From assembly GCA_905221605.1 (NCBI GenBank), contig CAJNDS010000323.1:101137-165136 (forward strand): DNA of 64,000 nucleotides, in the 5' to 3' direction. A program made the position numbers and the translations under genes. Source of the stretch: Symbiodinium natans. Taxonomy: Eukaryota; Sar; Dinophyceae; Suessiales; Symbiodiniaceae. Numbering within the stretch: the stretch's first letter is position 1; every line of letters begins with the position of its first letter. The notes below the pieces were generated by a model. The model did not search any database and was not told the DNA's origin. It saw only the letters and a program-made list of their open reading frames with translations. Shown piece by piece: positions 35,299 to 45,327 of the stretch.

Positions 35299-36158
35299 TT
35301 CAAATCAACAAAAATTGCCAGTACAAATGCCACAGCTTGAGATCCGCAGCATAAAACATGGTTGAAAAAAATAAAGAAAAAACACCGACCGTCTTAAATG
35401 CGGCGCATTCGCAACATTCGCATGGCTTAAAATGACCGTTTTAAATGCCGCGCCCGCCCAACAAAAACAAGAAAAGCAACAAACCCTAAAGAAAAACCAG
35501 TCTTTTCATTCCAGTTCTCCAATCTAGGTTCTCAAAAAACCAGAGTAAAATTGCACTTCAAGAATCATCTACACGTGAAATTAAAAGAGCCCGCGATTTT
35601 GTGTCGCACTGCATCTTCTTCATTTTTAGGAGGTTTGGATGTTCAGGTCTGGATAGAACAAACCCTCCGCTATGCAATAAAACACTCCAAGGATTCCAGT
35701 TTTATGCCACAATCATACAATCTGATATTCCCAATCTGTACAATTAAAATGAAAATCACTCAATCAAACTTCACGGCGATTAGGCAAACACATCCCCCAC
35801 TAACTCATCCAAACACACTGCAATGGCTCATCTCTCTTTTCGCTCGTAGCGGCAAAAGGGGCAAGACGAAAGACTGTTTGCACGTCTGGCCATCTGATTG
35901 CAGCAAAGTTTCTGCGGATGACATTTGACTCGTCTGACATACCCCCTTTACTCTACGATCAAATGCCAAAGACTGAAGTTCGGAAACATGGGGAAAGCCT
36001 TAACGCAATGCGCTTTGCAAAGGGACAAGACTTAGCATCTTCCGGGTGGAGAAGGATGGCACGCGGCTTACCCACGTAAAGCTTAGATGCTCATCTTCAA
36101 CTTTGGCAAACGCTCTTAGCATCGCATCCATTTAACCTGGACTAGAGCTCAATCTGCC
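35299..36158. other. AT-rich interval without recognised gene
   Basis: Lower GC than the surroundings, with A-rich stretches. No coding similarity was noticed on either strand. Confidence 0.5.
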
Positions 36159-36480
36159 CTATGAATCTGCTTGCCTACCTCCCGCAGCCATCACGCAGCG
36201 GTTCAGGAAGAGTTTCTTCAAAAGAGCCTGCCTTTGCCAGAGGCGCAGTCGTGGCTCCCAATCCTGCCTTCTTGTCTTCCCAAGCCCCATCTGTGAAGAC
36301 ATGCACCACAGAGCTTGTCGCAGCGGCGCGTGCAAGGGCATGTCGGTTGACAGCATCCCGGTCAGATTGCAAGCTACGGGCGGCAACAGATGCAACACTG
36401 GCAGGCCAAAATGAGCGAGAAGTTCACACTTCGAACTTGCATCTGTCACAAGACCAGGCAAGTCCGGTCGCTGTTTGAGA
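36159..36480 (-). pseudogene. Retroelement RNase H-like scrap
   Basis: The minus strand reads NRHALARAAATSSVVHVFTDGAWEDKKAGLGAT, which carries the FTDGA motif that opens an RNase H-like domain in retroelements. Truncated on both sides. The adjoining 36481-36780 stretch shows no coding similarity. Confidence 0.4.
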
Positions 36481-36704
36481 AGTTCACCTGTCGTGTTTGT
36501 CCATCAGCCATGAATTGTTATTCTTGTTGCTGCTGGTCGGCTGCAACTGTGGGTTTTTAACTTGAGATCTGCAAATTTTTTTTGCCGGACCAGCTTTGCA
36601 ATTCTTGTTCTTCTGTCGGCAAATGTGTGTCTATGGTGTGTTCAGTGGCTTTTTAGCGCCATGAAATTTGCAGCTGTGGTTGCAGGAGCAGTTTTGAACC
36701 CATT

Positions 36705-39700
36705 TTGGAGTCCCAATTTTGGGCCATTTTGGGTTATAATTTGGACAAGTCGGTCAGCCTCGACCTTGCAATCAGAAAAAGAACAAAGCTAGCCACCGTT
36801 GGTTCGCGGAATGTCTATGCGAAAACTGTGCGGCGAACTTCATGTTGGAATCCATTTTTGCGCAAAGGAAAAGTCCCGGCCAGGAGACTGAAGAGGCAGC
36901 TACAGAAGGAGAATCAAACCATTGGGGTCGATTTCTATTATTTTGGGAAACTGAGGGTTCTTCTTCTTGTACATGTTGCGTCCCGGTACTCAATGTCTAT
37001 CCCCGCCATGGAACTACACGACCCGAACTTGTTATTCAATATCGATCGGTTTATCCGCGAAATTGGATTGCACCAAAAGACTTTAACGTTTCGGTGCGAT
37101 AACGAACAGGGTCTGATATCCATGTGCGAGAGGGTCGCGGCGCAGAGGCGCGAGAACCCTACGATTGTAGATGTTGTGCCAGGATACCGTCCGCAGTCTA
37201 AAGGTGCTGTGGAAAGGCAGGTCTCTGCAACGAAGCAGGGATTTTGGTCGATATGGCTCGACCTAGAGGCGGAAGTAAAGCGTCGACGACCTGCTGAAGA
37301 AGGTGGTGCCGCTTGGCAGTTACCTTTAGGTGGAATGTTGTGGCAGACTTGTTTGCTGTATGCTGCACGCAGTTTCAACTTGTGGAGCTTTGACAGCAAC
37401 AACAGTACCACGGCAATAGACAGGTTGCACGAGGAAATAGTCCAAAGGACTAGGACGCTTCCCTTCGGCTGTTCTGCGCAGGCCAAAGTTGGCGGTTCCA
37501 AACGACATCTAGAAAAGTTCCGGGGAGCCAAGACGGTTCGAGTGAGCTATCTGGGCCCCGTCCATCCTAGAGGTGGAGGTGTGTATGGAACTGTCATTGG
37601 AGGAGATGGAGAGATTGAGGTCTTTCCAGCGTGTCGTGGGATCTTTGAACGGGACGAACCCACGTACGACAGCCCAACGTTGGAGCTGTTAGCTAAATCT
37701 AATCCTCTTGTGCTTGATACGCAGGACCCCGAAAAGCCTTTGTTGTTTGAACCGCCTGCGGAACCCATTGTTCCAAAAGAAGAAGAAATTGAAGCCCCAG
37801 AGGATGAAGACATGCTTCCTGATTATGTCCCGGATTACGAGCCCACAGAAGTGGGATCTGAAGGTCATGAGGGGGTAGCAGGTGGCGATCTTCCTGAACC
37901 CGACATGGAGGACATGGAAATAGATTGGTTGACGGATCATTATCTTCAGAAGCTAGGCGAAGGACCTGACTGCCGCGCTGTGAGCAATCAAGCGGAGTCT
38001 TCCTTTGAGCTGAAGTTTGGAGGGAGTAGAATCTGTTGTCAGGTCCCCCAACAAGCTGTGTCAGAAACCTCTGGTGAGCTGTTAGATCCCAAACTCCTCT
38101 ATCTTTCCATGAAATTGGAACTAGAAGAATTGGAGTCGTTCAAGGTAGGAGAAGTGGTGAGCGAGCGAGAAGCGTACAGACTTGCTAAGGAGAGCGGAAG
38201 AAGAGTTCTTTCGAGCCGTTGGGTCAATACGGTTAAGAAGCCTGGTCTTTACCGCTCTAGACTTGTTGTCCGCGATTTTGCCGCTATGGGCGGCACCACG
38301 CTCGCTGAGGGGATCTATTCTCCTACCACCAGCCTGGAAGGGCTGCGGCTCCTACTTTCTGTTCTGTGTAGAGAAGGGTCTGTGCTGTCCTGTGACGTGT
38401 CGGTAGCGTTTATGCACGCCGCTATTGCGCGGCCGGAGTTTGTGCAGCTTCCGAGTAACATAGGAAACGCAAAGACTGGCGAAAGGGTCTTCTTGAAACT
38501 GTTTCGTGCCATGAACGGGCTTCGAAGTGCCCCGCTTTCTTGGTACAAGGAGCTGTCGGCGTACTTGGGAAACCAAGGATTCCAGCAGATCTTGGACCCT
38601 ACAATCTTCCGCAAGAAAACCAAGAATGGTTTGGTGATTGTCCTCTTTTATGTTGACGATCTGTTAATTTGGGCCGAGAACACCGCCGAAGCTCGAAAGG
38701 TGTATGAAGACCTGAAGAAACGCTACAAGCTTAAGCTAACAGGTGAGCTCTTGGAAGGAAAACCAGGTGAGGTGTCTTTCTTGGGACGTAGGATCTTCCG
38801 GAAAAAGCCCGGAGAGCCCTGCGTATACTTTGGCTTGGACGCCAAGTACTTGAGGTCTTGCTGTGAGGAGTACGGAATCACTAAGGTGGCGCCGAAGCTT
38901 CCACCATTAGAGCGGCGGTATGCTGACCTCATCAAGAAAGGACAGGACACACCTCTTACGCCAGAGGCGCACGAGCGCTATAGGCGTACCTTGGGACGCC
39001 TAGCCTGGGCGTCGCTTTCAAGACCTGATTTGCAGTATGTATGCGGTTTTCTAGGAAGACACCAGTCAGCCCCCAATGAAGCAGCCGAAGCTTGTATGAG
39101 GGATGTTCTGAGGTGGGTGTCTGGTTTACCGCATAAGGTCCAAGTGTTCCCCTCACGTAGAGAGCTTTTAGCCCCTGATGAGGACCGAGAGTCAGTGTCG
39201 TGTTTTGTTGACGCGTCTTGGGGTTTGAACTCTGTGAGTGGTGGAATTGTGACCTGGAACAACTGTTGCTTGAAGACGTTCAGTAGGAAACAGACGACCG
39301 TAGCTCTGTCATCGGCAGAAGCCGAGCTGGCAGCACTGACTGAAATCGCCAGAGAGGGATTGTATATATCTCTGTTGGTGCAGACGATGGTGGAGGGGAT
39401 GCCTTCTGATTCGGAGGAAGGCCGATATCAGTTGCACGCGTACGGGGACTCTGAAAGCGCCCTGTCCATAGCGCAAATGAGTACCCTCCTGAGGAAAGTT
39501 CGCCACATAGAGTTGAGAGCTGCTTTTCTCCAACAACTAGTCGCCAAGGAAAGATTGACGCTGGAGTATATACCGGGGAAACTCAACCCCGCAGATGCTC
39601 TAACGAAGTCCCCAACTGCGGAGAATTTGGTCAGTCTTTGTGAGGCCGCTGGCCTCATTACCGAGCCAGAATCGTGGTCGTCGATCTCCGAAGAAAACGT

Positions 39701-40490
39701 CGAAGAAGTAAGAAATGAGCCCAATATCACTGAGGAAGTATCTTCGAACGCAGTAAGGTCCTCTCCGCTGGAGGTTCCGAGCTCTTGGATGGAAGCCGCG
39801 ACGGCAGTGGCTAGAGGGACAGTGTCGCTCGTCGTTCTGGAGCTTTGCTGCGAAGAGTCGAGTGCTATAGCGAGAGCGTGTGCTCGAGAGAAAGGCATAG
39901 CGTACTTCGGAGTGACTCGGGAAATCAATCTTCTGAGTAGGAACACCTTTCTTGTTCTTGAAGAGATCTTAAGAGTCCTGAAGCAGGGAAAGGTCCGTGT
40001 CTTTGCGCATTTGTCTACGCTCTGCAGCTCAGGCTGCCCCTTGAGGTACCTGCGTTTCCGCAAGCGACGAGGTTTGGAACTTTGGCGGAAGACGCTAAAG
40101 ATTCACAAGAGTTGCTGGAGACTTATAGGGAAGCTCTTCGGCCCCTATTCCTCGAACGAGGGTTTGCTGTTAACCCACGAATGGCCTGAAAGGTCCTCTT
40201 TGTGGAAGGAAACGGTATTTCTAGAAGTCTCTAAAAGCATTGGTCTGACGCAAGGATGTCTAGTAGATAGGTGCTGCTTCGAGAAGAAAGAGAAGACTTG
40301 GAAGAGATGGTGGTTCGCTTCTAATAGTGCTGCCTGCGTGTGGGAACTGTCTTCATACGTTTGTGCAGGAAACCACGAACACTCGAAGAGTGCGTCTCTG
40401 AAGGAGTCTGGGACCTACCCGGAAGAGCTTGGAAAGGCTCTTGTCAGGATTGGAAAGAAGATCCTGAGGCAGGAGGAAAGAAAGGACTGA
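36705..40490 (+). CDS. Copia polyprotein: integrase, reverse transcriptase, RNase H, methyltransferase-like tail
   Basis: A single open frame of 1261 codons; the first codon is TTG and the true N-terminus is lost. The integrase DDE is visible as IGVDF (about residue 75), FRCDNEQG (about 131) and SKGAVERQ (about 169). RT shows SCDVSVAFMHAAI (motif A), FRAMNGLRSAPLSWYK (motif B) and FYVDDLLI (YVDD, about 649). RNase H shows CFVDASWG (about 833), LSSAEAELAAL, YGDSESAL and EYIPGKLNPADALTKS. After RNase H, where copia elements normally end, about 200 more residues follow: VVLELCCEESSAIARACAR (about 1043), FGVTREINLL, then VFAHLSTLCSSGCPLR. This resembles a Rossmann-type methyltransferase start and a catalytic Cys loop. 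The frame is intact although the element is truncated, which suggests a young insertion. Confidence 0.85.
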   Translation: MESQFWAILGYNLDKSVSLDLAIRKRTKLATVGSRNVYAKTVRRTSCWNPFLRKGKVPARRLKRQLQKENQTIGVDFYYFGKLRVLLLVHVASRYSMSIPAMELHDPNLLFNIDRFIREIGLHQKTLTFRCDNEQGLISMCERVAAQRRENPTIVDVVPGYRPQSKGAVERQVSATKQGFWSIWLDLEAEVKRRRPAEEGGAAWQLPLGGMLWQTCLLYAARSFNLWSFDSNNSTTAIDRLHEEIVQRTRTLPFGCSAQAKVGGSKRHLEKFRGAKTVRVSYLGPVHPRGGGVYGTVIGGDGEIEVFPACRGIFERDEPTYDSPTLELLAKSNPLVLDTQDPEKPLLFEPPAEPIVPKEEEIEAPEDEDMLPDYVPDYEPTEVGSEGHEGVAGGDLPEPDMEDMEIDWLTDHYLQKLGEGPDCRAVSNQAESSFELKFGGSRICCQVPQQAVSETSGELLDPKLLYLSMKLELEELESFKVGEVVSEREAYRLAKESGRRVLSSRWVNTVKKPGLYRSRLVVRDFAAMGGTTLAEGIYSPTTSLEGLRLLLSVLCREGSVLSCDVSVAFMHAAIARPEFVQLPSNIGNAKTGERVFLKLFRAMNGLRSAPLSWYKELSAYLGNQGFQQILDPTIFRKKTKNGLVIVLFYVDDLLIWAENTAEARKVYEDLKKRYKLKLTGELLEGKPGEVSFLGRRIFRKKPGEPCVYFGLDAKYLRSCCEEYGITKVAPKLPPLERRYADLIKKGQDTPLTPEAHERYRRTLGRLAWASLSRPDLQYVCGFLGRHQSAPNEAAEACMRDVLRWVSGLPHKVQVFPSRRELLAPDEDRESVSCFVDASWGLNSVSGGIVTWNNCCLKTFSRKQTTVALSSAEAELAALTEIAREGLYISLLVQTMVEGMPSDSEEGRYQLHAYGDSESALSIAQMSTLLRKVRHIELRAAFLQQLVAKERLTLEYIPGKLNPADALTKSPTAENLVSLCEAAGLITEPESWSSISEENVEEVRNEPNITEEVSSNAVRSSPLEVPSSWMEAATAVARGTVSLVVLELCCEESSAIARACAREKGIAYFGVTREINLLSRNTFLVLEEILRVLKQGKVRVFAHLSTLCSSGCPLRYLRFRKRRGLELWRKTLKIHKSCWRLIGKLFGPYSSNEGLLLTHEWPERSSLWKETVFLEVSKSIGLTQGCLVDRCCFEKKEKTWKRWWFASNSAACVWELSSYVCAGNHEHSKSASLKESGTYPEELGKALVRIGKKILRQEERKD

Positions 40491-40542
40491 AGGGAACTAC
40501 CCAAGGACCATCTGTGCATGAGGGGGTGTGTAAAATTCACCT
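36780..40542 (+). mobile_element. Ty1/copia retrotransposon, truncated at both ends
   Basis: Integrase, RT and RNase H lie in the copia order (integrase before RT). Homology begins only around 36780, inside the integrase N-terminus. Gag, protease, primer-binding site and 5' LTR are missing, and no direct repeat flanks the element. A purine-rich stretch at about 40466-40496 and GAGGGGGTG at 40520-40528 look like the polypurine tract before a 3' LTR. The LTR itself is absent: the sequence passes at once into GTAAAATTCACCT and unit U1 of the array. Confidence 0.8.
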
Positions 40543-40590
40543 GGCTCAAGGTTTCGGCTCAACCCCGGTGGGGTGCTCAGGTAGAGAGCG
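40543..40590 (+). promoter_or_regulatory. Conserved unit head (also at 47122, 52796, 54926, 57777, 60226, 62361)
   Basis: All full-length units begin with the same roughly 45 bases. They open with GGCTCAAG, repeat CGGCTCAA 4 bases later, pass through a CCCCGGTGGGG stem and end GCTCAGGTAG. Conservation across otherwise unrelated units (A, C, D and the LINE) points to a function in transcription, 5' processing or reverse-transcription end choice. Confidence 0.6.
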
Positions 40591-42617
40591 TCTTTAGTGC
40601 CGTTGTGGCTGGCCCTGGGGCTTGTAACTAAGGGTAGGTTCCGTTTTGAGGCCTGGCAAAACTGTGTTTGCTCGTAGGCCGGCTGACCGGCTAAGCTGTC
40701 ATAGAGCGGCGGCCCGCCAACTGCTGCCGTCGACGAAGGGCGTGAGTGCACAGTTTTCGGCCTCGCTTCGCTAGAGGGAAGCTTTTCGTCCTCGCGTTGC
40801 TGAGGGAACCTTGTGGCCTACAGTCTGCTCTGGGTCACAGTGAGAGTTGCAGCCTCGCATTGCTTGAGGGGTGACGCAAGCCTGTTGCTCACCAGAGATT
40901 CCTGCTGTCTCTGGGTGAGCAAAACCCACCGACCCTCATTTGGATTGAGGGCTGTGCTGAAGGTGAGTTTGGGTTCCTCGCTCACTTGTGTGGAAAACGA
41001 AGGTGAGACCGAAACACGGGGGGAAACGGCCAGGCACGCTGCAGACAGTGCAGGCCAACGTCGCACTGCAAGAGGCATCCTTGCAGTGGCGACAGGAGTG
41101 TCCCGAACAATTGCGGTGTGCTCGAGCCCAAGCTTGCAGGTTTTCGGGGATCTGCAAGCTGAGCACAACAGGATTTTCTTCGCAGGTAGAATCAGGTAGA
41201 AAAGATTTGGCCCAACCCTGGTGGATCTGCCTGGACATAAATAACCAGAGGCATCAGTGTCGTAAAGCTCATTGACTGGTGCTACTGAGAAACCGTTGCC
41301 AAGGAACTTGCAGTAGGACTGTGGTGCGGCGCAGTGCAAGTTGAAGAGCAGCTGGTGGTGGCTGCTCCCCGGAAAACCAATAGTCCAAGAAGCCTCCTTC
41401 GGCCTCGCTCCGTGCTGAGGGTTTGTAAGGGTTGGTATTGGCCGGAAAGGATTCAGATGGAGGTTACCCGATCTTCGCGCTTTTCCCATCTGAAGGCAAC
41501 CAATGGTAATCAGCCTGCTGGACATGGCAGGCCTGCTTTTGTTTACATCCACGTCTCCTGCAAGGGCTGGGGTCTGTCCGTGCACACAGACAAGGCGGAA
41601 CCTTGCAGATGTTTAGGTCCTCGCGGCACGGCCGCTGGAGGTTGTTTGAAGATGTTGGCTCTCACTATCTGGTGAGTGGTTTGTATGGGCACTTGCTGGG
41701 GCAAGGCGGCTCTGGCGTCTGAGGATGGTACATGTGCTGGCTGCTGAGTACGGGCCACCGAAAGAGACCTGTGGTAAGACAAGCGATGAAAGGAGCCGAA
41801 CTCCTAAAGAAAGGACAGGCTAGCTCACGCGGACGCCACGCAGAGTATGTGTTACTATCTTCAGATGTTGGAGCCAAATTGCCAGCCTTGTGACGTGAGA
41901 TGTGGTGTTTGGATTCGGCCTCAAGCACTGGAAGGCCTACAACAACAAATCCGAATGAAAACTGTGGTCCTAAGACACGCGGTGCAGCTGCTTATACGTG
42001 GCACCGCGGGGGTCACAAAGAGATAGAGGGCTTGCCAGCAGGGGAACTCTGTCTAAAGAGAGCCCTGGCTCAGTGAGGAGCTGAGGGCCTGGCTGCGCTG
42101 ATGCAGCGGAATGGTTGTTCGGCCTCGCCTCCGCTGAGGGAACAACAGTCAATGCTTCTCTGCAGTGTCGGTCCGGGTTAGTAAGAGCGAGAACGCCGGG
42201 ACCTCGAGCTGCAGTTTTACCATGAAGCAACCGCGTGAGATGCATTATTGGTCAACTGGTGAGTAAGAGCGAGAAAGCCAGGGTGACGCTACTTTGGGGG
42301 AGGCTGCAAGGCACGGTTAGTAAGTGCGAGAAAGCCGGAGCTGCGGACGAACCTGGAGTAGCAGTTTTTCATACCTCACGTGTTTCATGCGGCCTCGCAT
42401 GCGCTGAGGAAATATGCCTCGAACAGAACATCCAGTGCTGAGTGGGGATTGCCAAACTTACGGAGGCTGATGCCACAACAAGTGCCTCAACAGCAATGCA
42501 TGCGGAAGGCAAAGTTCGGCCTCGCGAGTGCTGAGGGTTGCAGCTGAGAGAGGGCCTAGCTGAGAACGCAACACCTCAAGCGAGGTAATTTTTAGTTTAG
42601 TTTCACCTTGACCAACG

Positions 42618-42666
42618 GCCCCTTCGGGTGGCTACGCCTCGCAGCGTGCAGACGTAAAATTCACCT
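42618..42666 (+). promoter_or_regulatory. Conserved unit tail with UUCG stem-loop (also in U2-U7 and U9)
   Basis: GCC-CC-TTCG-GG-T-GGC (42618-42632) forms a stem with one bulged T and a C(UUCG)G tetraloop. In type B the stem gains an A-T pair (52746-52762). After it come CTACGC, GCAGCGTGCAGAC and GTAAAATTCACCT. Stringent LINE reverse transcriptases recognise a 3' stem-loop shared with their dependent short elements; that role here is inference. Confidence 0.6.
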
Positions 42667-45327
42667 GTCGATACCATCCAATTTCAGCAATTGATCATGG
42701 CAGCAACGGCCCTGCAATATCCACCGCTTATCCTGAAGATGGCACTGGAAGTGTACATGGGTGCCAGATACTTGGTGGCGGATGGGGTGCTATCGGCAGG
42801 CATCAGAGCTACAAATGGCGTGCAAGCGGGTTGCCCAGCGGCGCCATCGTTAGCAAAGGTGGCATTGCACCCGGTGATAGAAAAGATCCAAAGGCGACGA
42901 GATGTGGCAAACGTGGACTGTTGGTTGGATGATGTCTCAATTGACATCCAGCATAAGTCCTTTAAACACGTGGCGGATAGTGCCATACGAGTCTACCGCA
43001 GCTTAAAGGACGGGATGGATGCTAATGGTTTCACGATTTCATCCAAGAAGACAGGGTTTGTGGCCAGCAGTACCCAGGCGAGCAAGCACCTGCGTGAACT
43101 CCTGCTGCCTCATGAGCCACAGGTGTACGACGTGATGCGTGACCTGGGCGTCGATAGTACAGGGGGGCGAAAGCGTCGCTTGGTGACGTCGGCAACGCGG
43201 GCCAAGAAAGCCCATGCGAGACATAGCAAACTGTCTAGGCTGGGGCCGCCGCCCAGCACTAAACTCCGCGTGGTCAAGGCAGCGATCACATCAGTTGCTT
43301 TGTGGGGGCACCCCTCTGTGGGGGTTTCACCCAAAAGAATGAAATGGCTCCGAACAGTGGTAGGAAAACACCTGGGTAAATACAAGCTTGGGAGTTTGGA
43401 AACCATCTTGGACATGGGAGCCAAGAAATGCCAGGATCCAAAGCGCACAATCCACAAGCAGCATTTCAAAGTGGTGGCCAAAGTTTTCCGTGCATGGATC
43501 GGTGGCGGAAAAGCCCACTTTGACTTGGCCTGGAAAACCACTTGGAAGAGGTTGAGTGCGGCCAAACACCACTGGCCACTGGTCACGGGGCCGATGGCTG
43601 CAACCATGGCGTACTTACTGGATCTGAAGGTAGATGCCAGTGACCCAGGCAAATGGAAGAGAGGTAGTGTCCTCAACGTTGATTGGACCCAGCCACGCAT
43701 GGGTAGCCTCGCCTACAAATGGCTTGAGGGATTCCTGGAGGAACAGAAGCGGGCTGCGATAGCGCGACAGGCAGGTGGCGCTGGTGCCCAAGAGGGGCTG
43801 GATTGGACGCCGCATCACAAGTTGACGAAGCTGGGAGGCCAAAGCCCAGGCCTTATGGAAGGTATAAAGTCAGTGTGGCACGCGGGCGTCATCACGGAGT
43901 CCAAGCCAGGATGGTGCAAGAAGTGCCAAATGCCAGCAACTCTGGAGCATGTCCTCAAAGAATGTCCTTACTGGCGTGAACAAGGGTTCAAAGAACCCAA
44001 GCTCCAGGAATACTTGCGTCACAAATACCCATGGGAGTGTCTGTGGACAAGGGCACTCCTGCCAAAGCCGGCGGTGTGGCACCCGAAGCCACCGGAACAC
44101 CTTTTAGGTCTACGTTACCAAGGATGCTTTGCAGCAGATGCAAAAGTGGAAGCGGAAGGCTTGATCTTCGCCACTGACGCAAGTGGAGGTCCAGGAGGAA
44201 TAGACCCACGTGTACAAACATCAGCCCTCGCAGTGGTGGCTCTGTCCTGGACAAAAGGTGTCCTGGTGGAAGCCGGACGGATTACAGAGCTGGTCTACCC
44301 GTGGCAGCCGGTGGTGGACATGGAGCGCCGTGCACTTTTCCGACTAATGGAGCACACGGAGGATCTGATTGATGTCACTATGGATTGCAAGCCGGCAGTC
44401 CAAGTGCTACAAAAAACACAACCGCCGGAGGATGACCTGGAATGGAGCAAAGTGTGGAATGACAGGAAACGTATCAAGGCAACCTGGGTCCCGTCCCACA
44501 AAACTGAAGAGGAATTCCTGGCGAAGATGGGGCCGGGCACGTTGTGGCGACGTGCAGCGAATGACATGGCAGACAAAGTATGTGGTGCAGTAGCGGCGGC
44601 TGCTTACAGCCCAGCGCACAAGAGGCGTGTCAAAGAGTTGGACAATGTGGTGCGCACACTTTCCCTAGCGTACGGCGCACGCGCAGCCCACATATTGAGG
44701 ACGCGCAAAGAAGAAGACTTCCCCTTCATCCTGGACCATGCCCATTACAAAGAGAAGATGGAGGCCTCGCAGAAAGCTGAGGGATGCAAAAAAGAGCAGG
44801 GCAACGCCAAACTCAACAAACGCCAGCGGCTTTGGCAGTTGCTGAAAAACCCGGAGCGCGGGCATCAATGGGAGAAGGGCAGCGAACACCCCCGGAATTT
44901 AACACTGAAATGTCAACTGTGCGGGTTGTATGTACAACAAACCCTCACGAACTTGGAGGTGGTCTTGGAGCAGTACTGCGTCAACCAGCCGGAGGCGCGA
45001 GTGCGTGAAGAGTGGGGTATCCACCCCTCCCATAATATGGTGAATTTGGGAATCCGTTGGGTTTGCACAAAGTGTGACCGAACACATGCACCGGTCAGCC
45101 AGAAGTGCAATAAAAGCCTGGCGGGGGAGTGCAAATCGCGGACTTCTCAGGGCAAGCTGGCTACCCAAGCGCAAACCCTTGTCAATGGTGGAAGTATGAG
45201 CAACGTCCAGTTTCAGCAGCCTCGCGTTCAGTTTGGTGGGAAACACGCCAAAGCTAAGCCCCAAGCCAGCGCACAGCAGAAGATGTCATTGTTTGTTAGG
45301 CCTCGCCAAGCTGAGGGGACGCAGTAA
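42667..45327 (+). CDS. LINE ORF2, 3' part: RT palm/thumb, CCHC knuckle, RNase H, C-terminal Cys motifs
   Basis: The frame is open from the truncation point; its first Met is at 42697. RT motif B reads NGVQAGCPAAPSLAKVAL and motif C reads VDCWLDDVSIDI (LDD, about residues 79-81 counting from 42691). A CCHC knuckle CKKCQMPATLEHVLKEC lies near residue 409. RNase H follows, with FATDASGG (Asp about 495), DMERRAL (Glu about 545), TMDCKPAV (Asp about 565), VPSHKTEEE and RRAANDMADKV. C-terminal CQLC and CTKC pairs could bind zinc or nucleic acid. The upstream RT and any endonuclease are missing, so this copy is dead, although the remaining 880 codons are intact. Two H1 hairpins are read in frame as EASQKAEG and RPRQAEG. 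Confidence 0.85.
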   Translation, partial: VDTIQFQQLIMAATALQYPPLILKMALEVYMGARYLVADGVLSAGIRATNGVQAGCPAAPSLAKVALHPVIEKIQRRRDVANVDCWLDDVSIDIQHKSFKHVADSAIRVYRSLKDGMDANGFTISSKKTGFVASSTQASKHLRELLLPHEPQVYDVMRDLGVDSTGGRKRRLVTSATRAKKAHARHSKLSRLGPPPSTKLRVVKAAITSVALWGHPSVGVSPKRMKWLRTVVGKHLGKYKLGSLETILDMGAKKCQDPKRTIHKQHFKVVAKVFRAWIGGGKAHFDLAWKTTWKRLSAAKHHWPLVTGPMAATMAYLLDLKVDASDPGKWKRGSVLNVDWTQPRMGSLAYKWLEGFLEEQKRAAIARQAGGAGAQEGLDWTPHHKLTKLGGQSPGLMEGIKSVWHAGVITESKPGWCKKCQMPATLEHVLKECPYWREQGFKEPKLQEYLRHKYPWECLWTRALLPKPAVWHPKPPEHLLGLRYQGCFAADAKVEAEGLIFATDASGGPGGIDPRVQTSALAVVALSWTKGVLVEAGRITELVYPWQPVVDMERRALFRLMEHTEDLIDVTMDCKPAVQVLQKTQPPEDDLEWSKVWNDRKRIKATWVPSHKTEEEFLAKMGPGTLWRRAANDMADKVCGAVAAAAYSPAHKRRVKELDNVVRTLSLAYGARAAHILRTRKEEDFPFILDHAHYKEKMEASQKAEGCKKEQGNAKLNKRQRLWQLLKNPERGHQWEKGSEHPRNLTLKCQLCGLYVQQTLTNLEVVLEQYCVNQPEARVREEWGIHPSHNMVNLGIRWVCTKCDRTHAPVSQKCNKSLAGECKSRTSQGKLATQAQTLVNGGSMSNVQFQQPRVQFGGKHAKAKPQASAQQKMSLFVRPRQAEGTQ

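Larger units (their letters stand above)
40543..42666 (+). mobile_element. Array unit U1 (type A, full-length, noncoding)
   Basis: Type A is about 2.13 kb: a shared head, a long body without a conserved protein, and the shared tail. Near-identical copies are U3, U6 and U9, with small indels that shift any reading frame. The body holds several H1 hairpins (for example 40756-40780, 41398-41422, 42118-42142, 42514-42540) and three H2 hairpins (42174-42200, 42257-42283, 42312-42340). Behaviour and lack of a conserved ORF suggest a nonautonomous, SINE-like element mobilised by a LINE with the same 3' end. Confidence 0.75.

Noticed and set aside
40543-40590. Unit head as an HDV-like self-cleaving ribozyme
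   Set aside because: I could not pair the first seven bases with a nearby partner to form P1, and no catalytic-core pattern was evident.
40818-41585. 255-codon minus-strand frame in type A units, open in U1 and U6
   Set aside because: Indels break it in U3 and U9 and no motif is recognisable. Its persistence in two near-identical copies needs no selection, so I do not call a gene.
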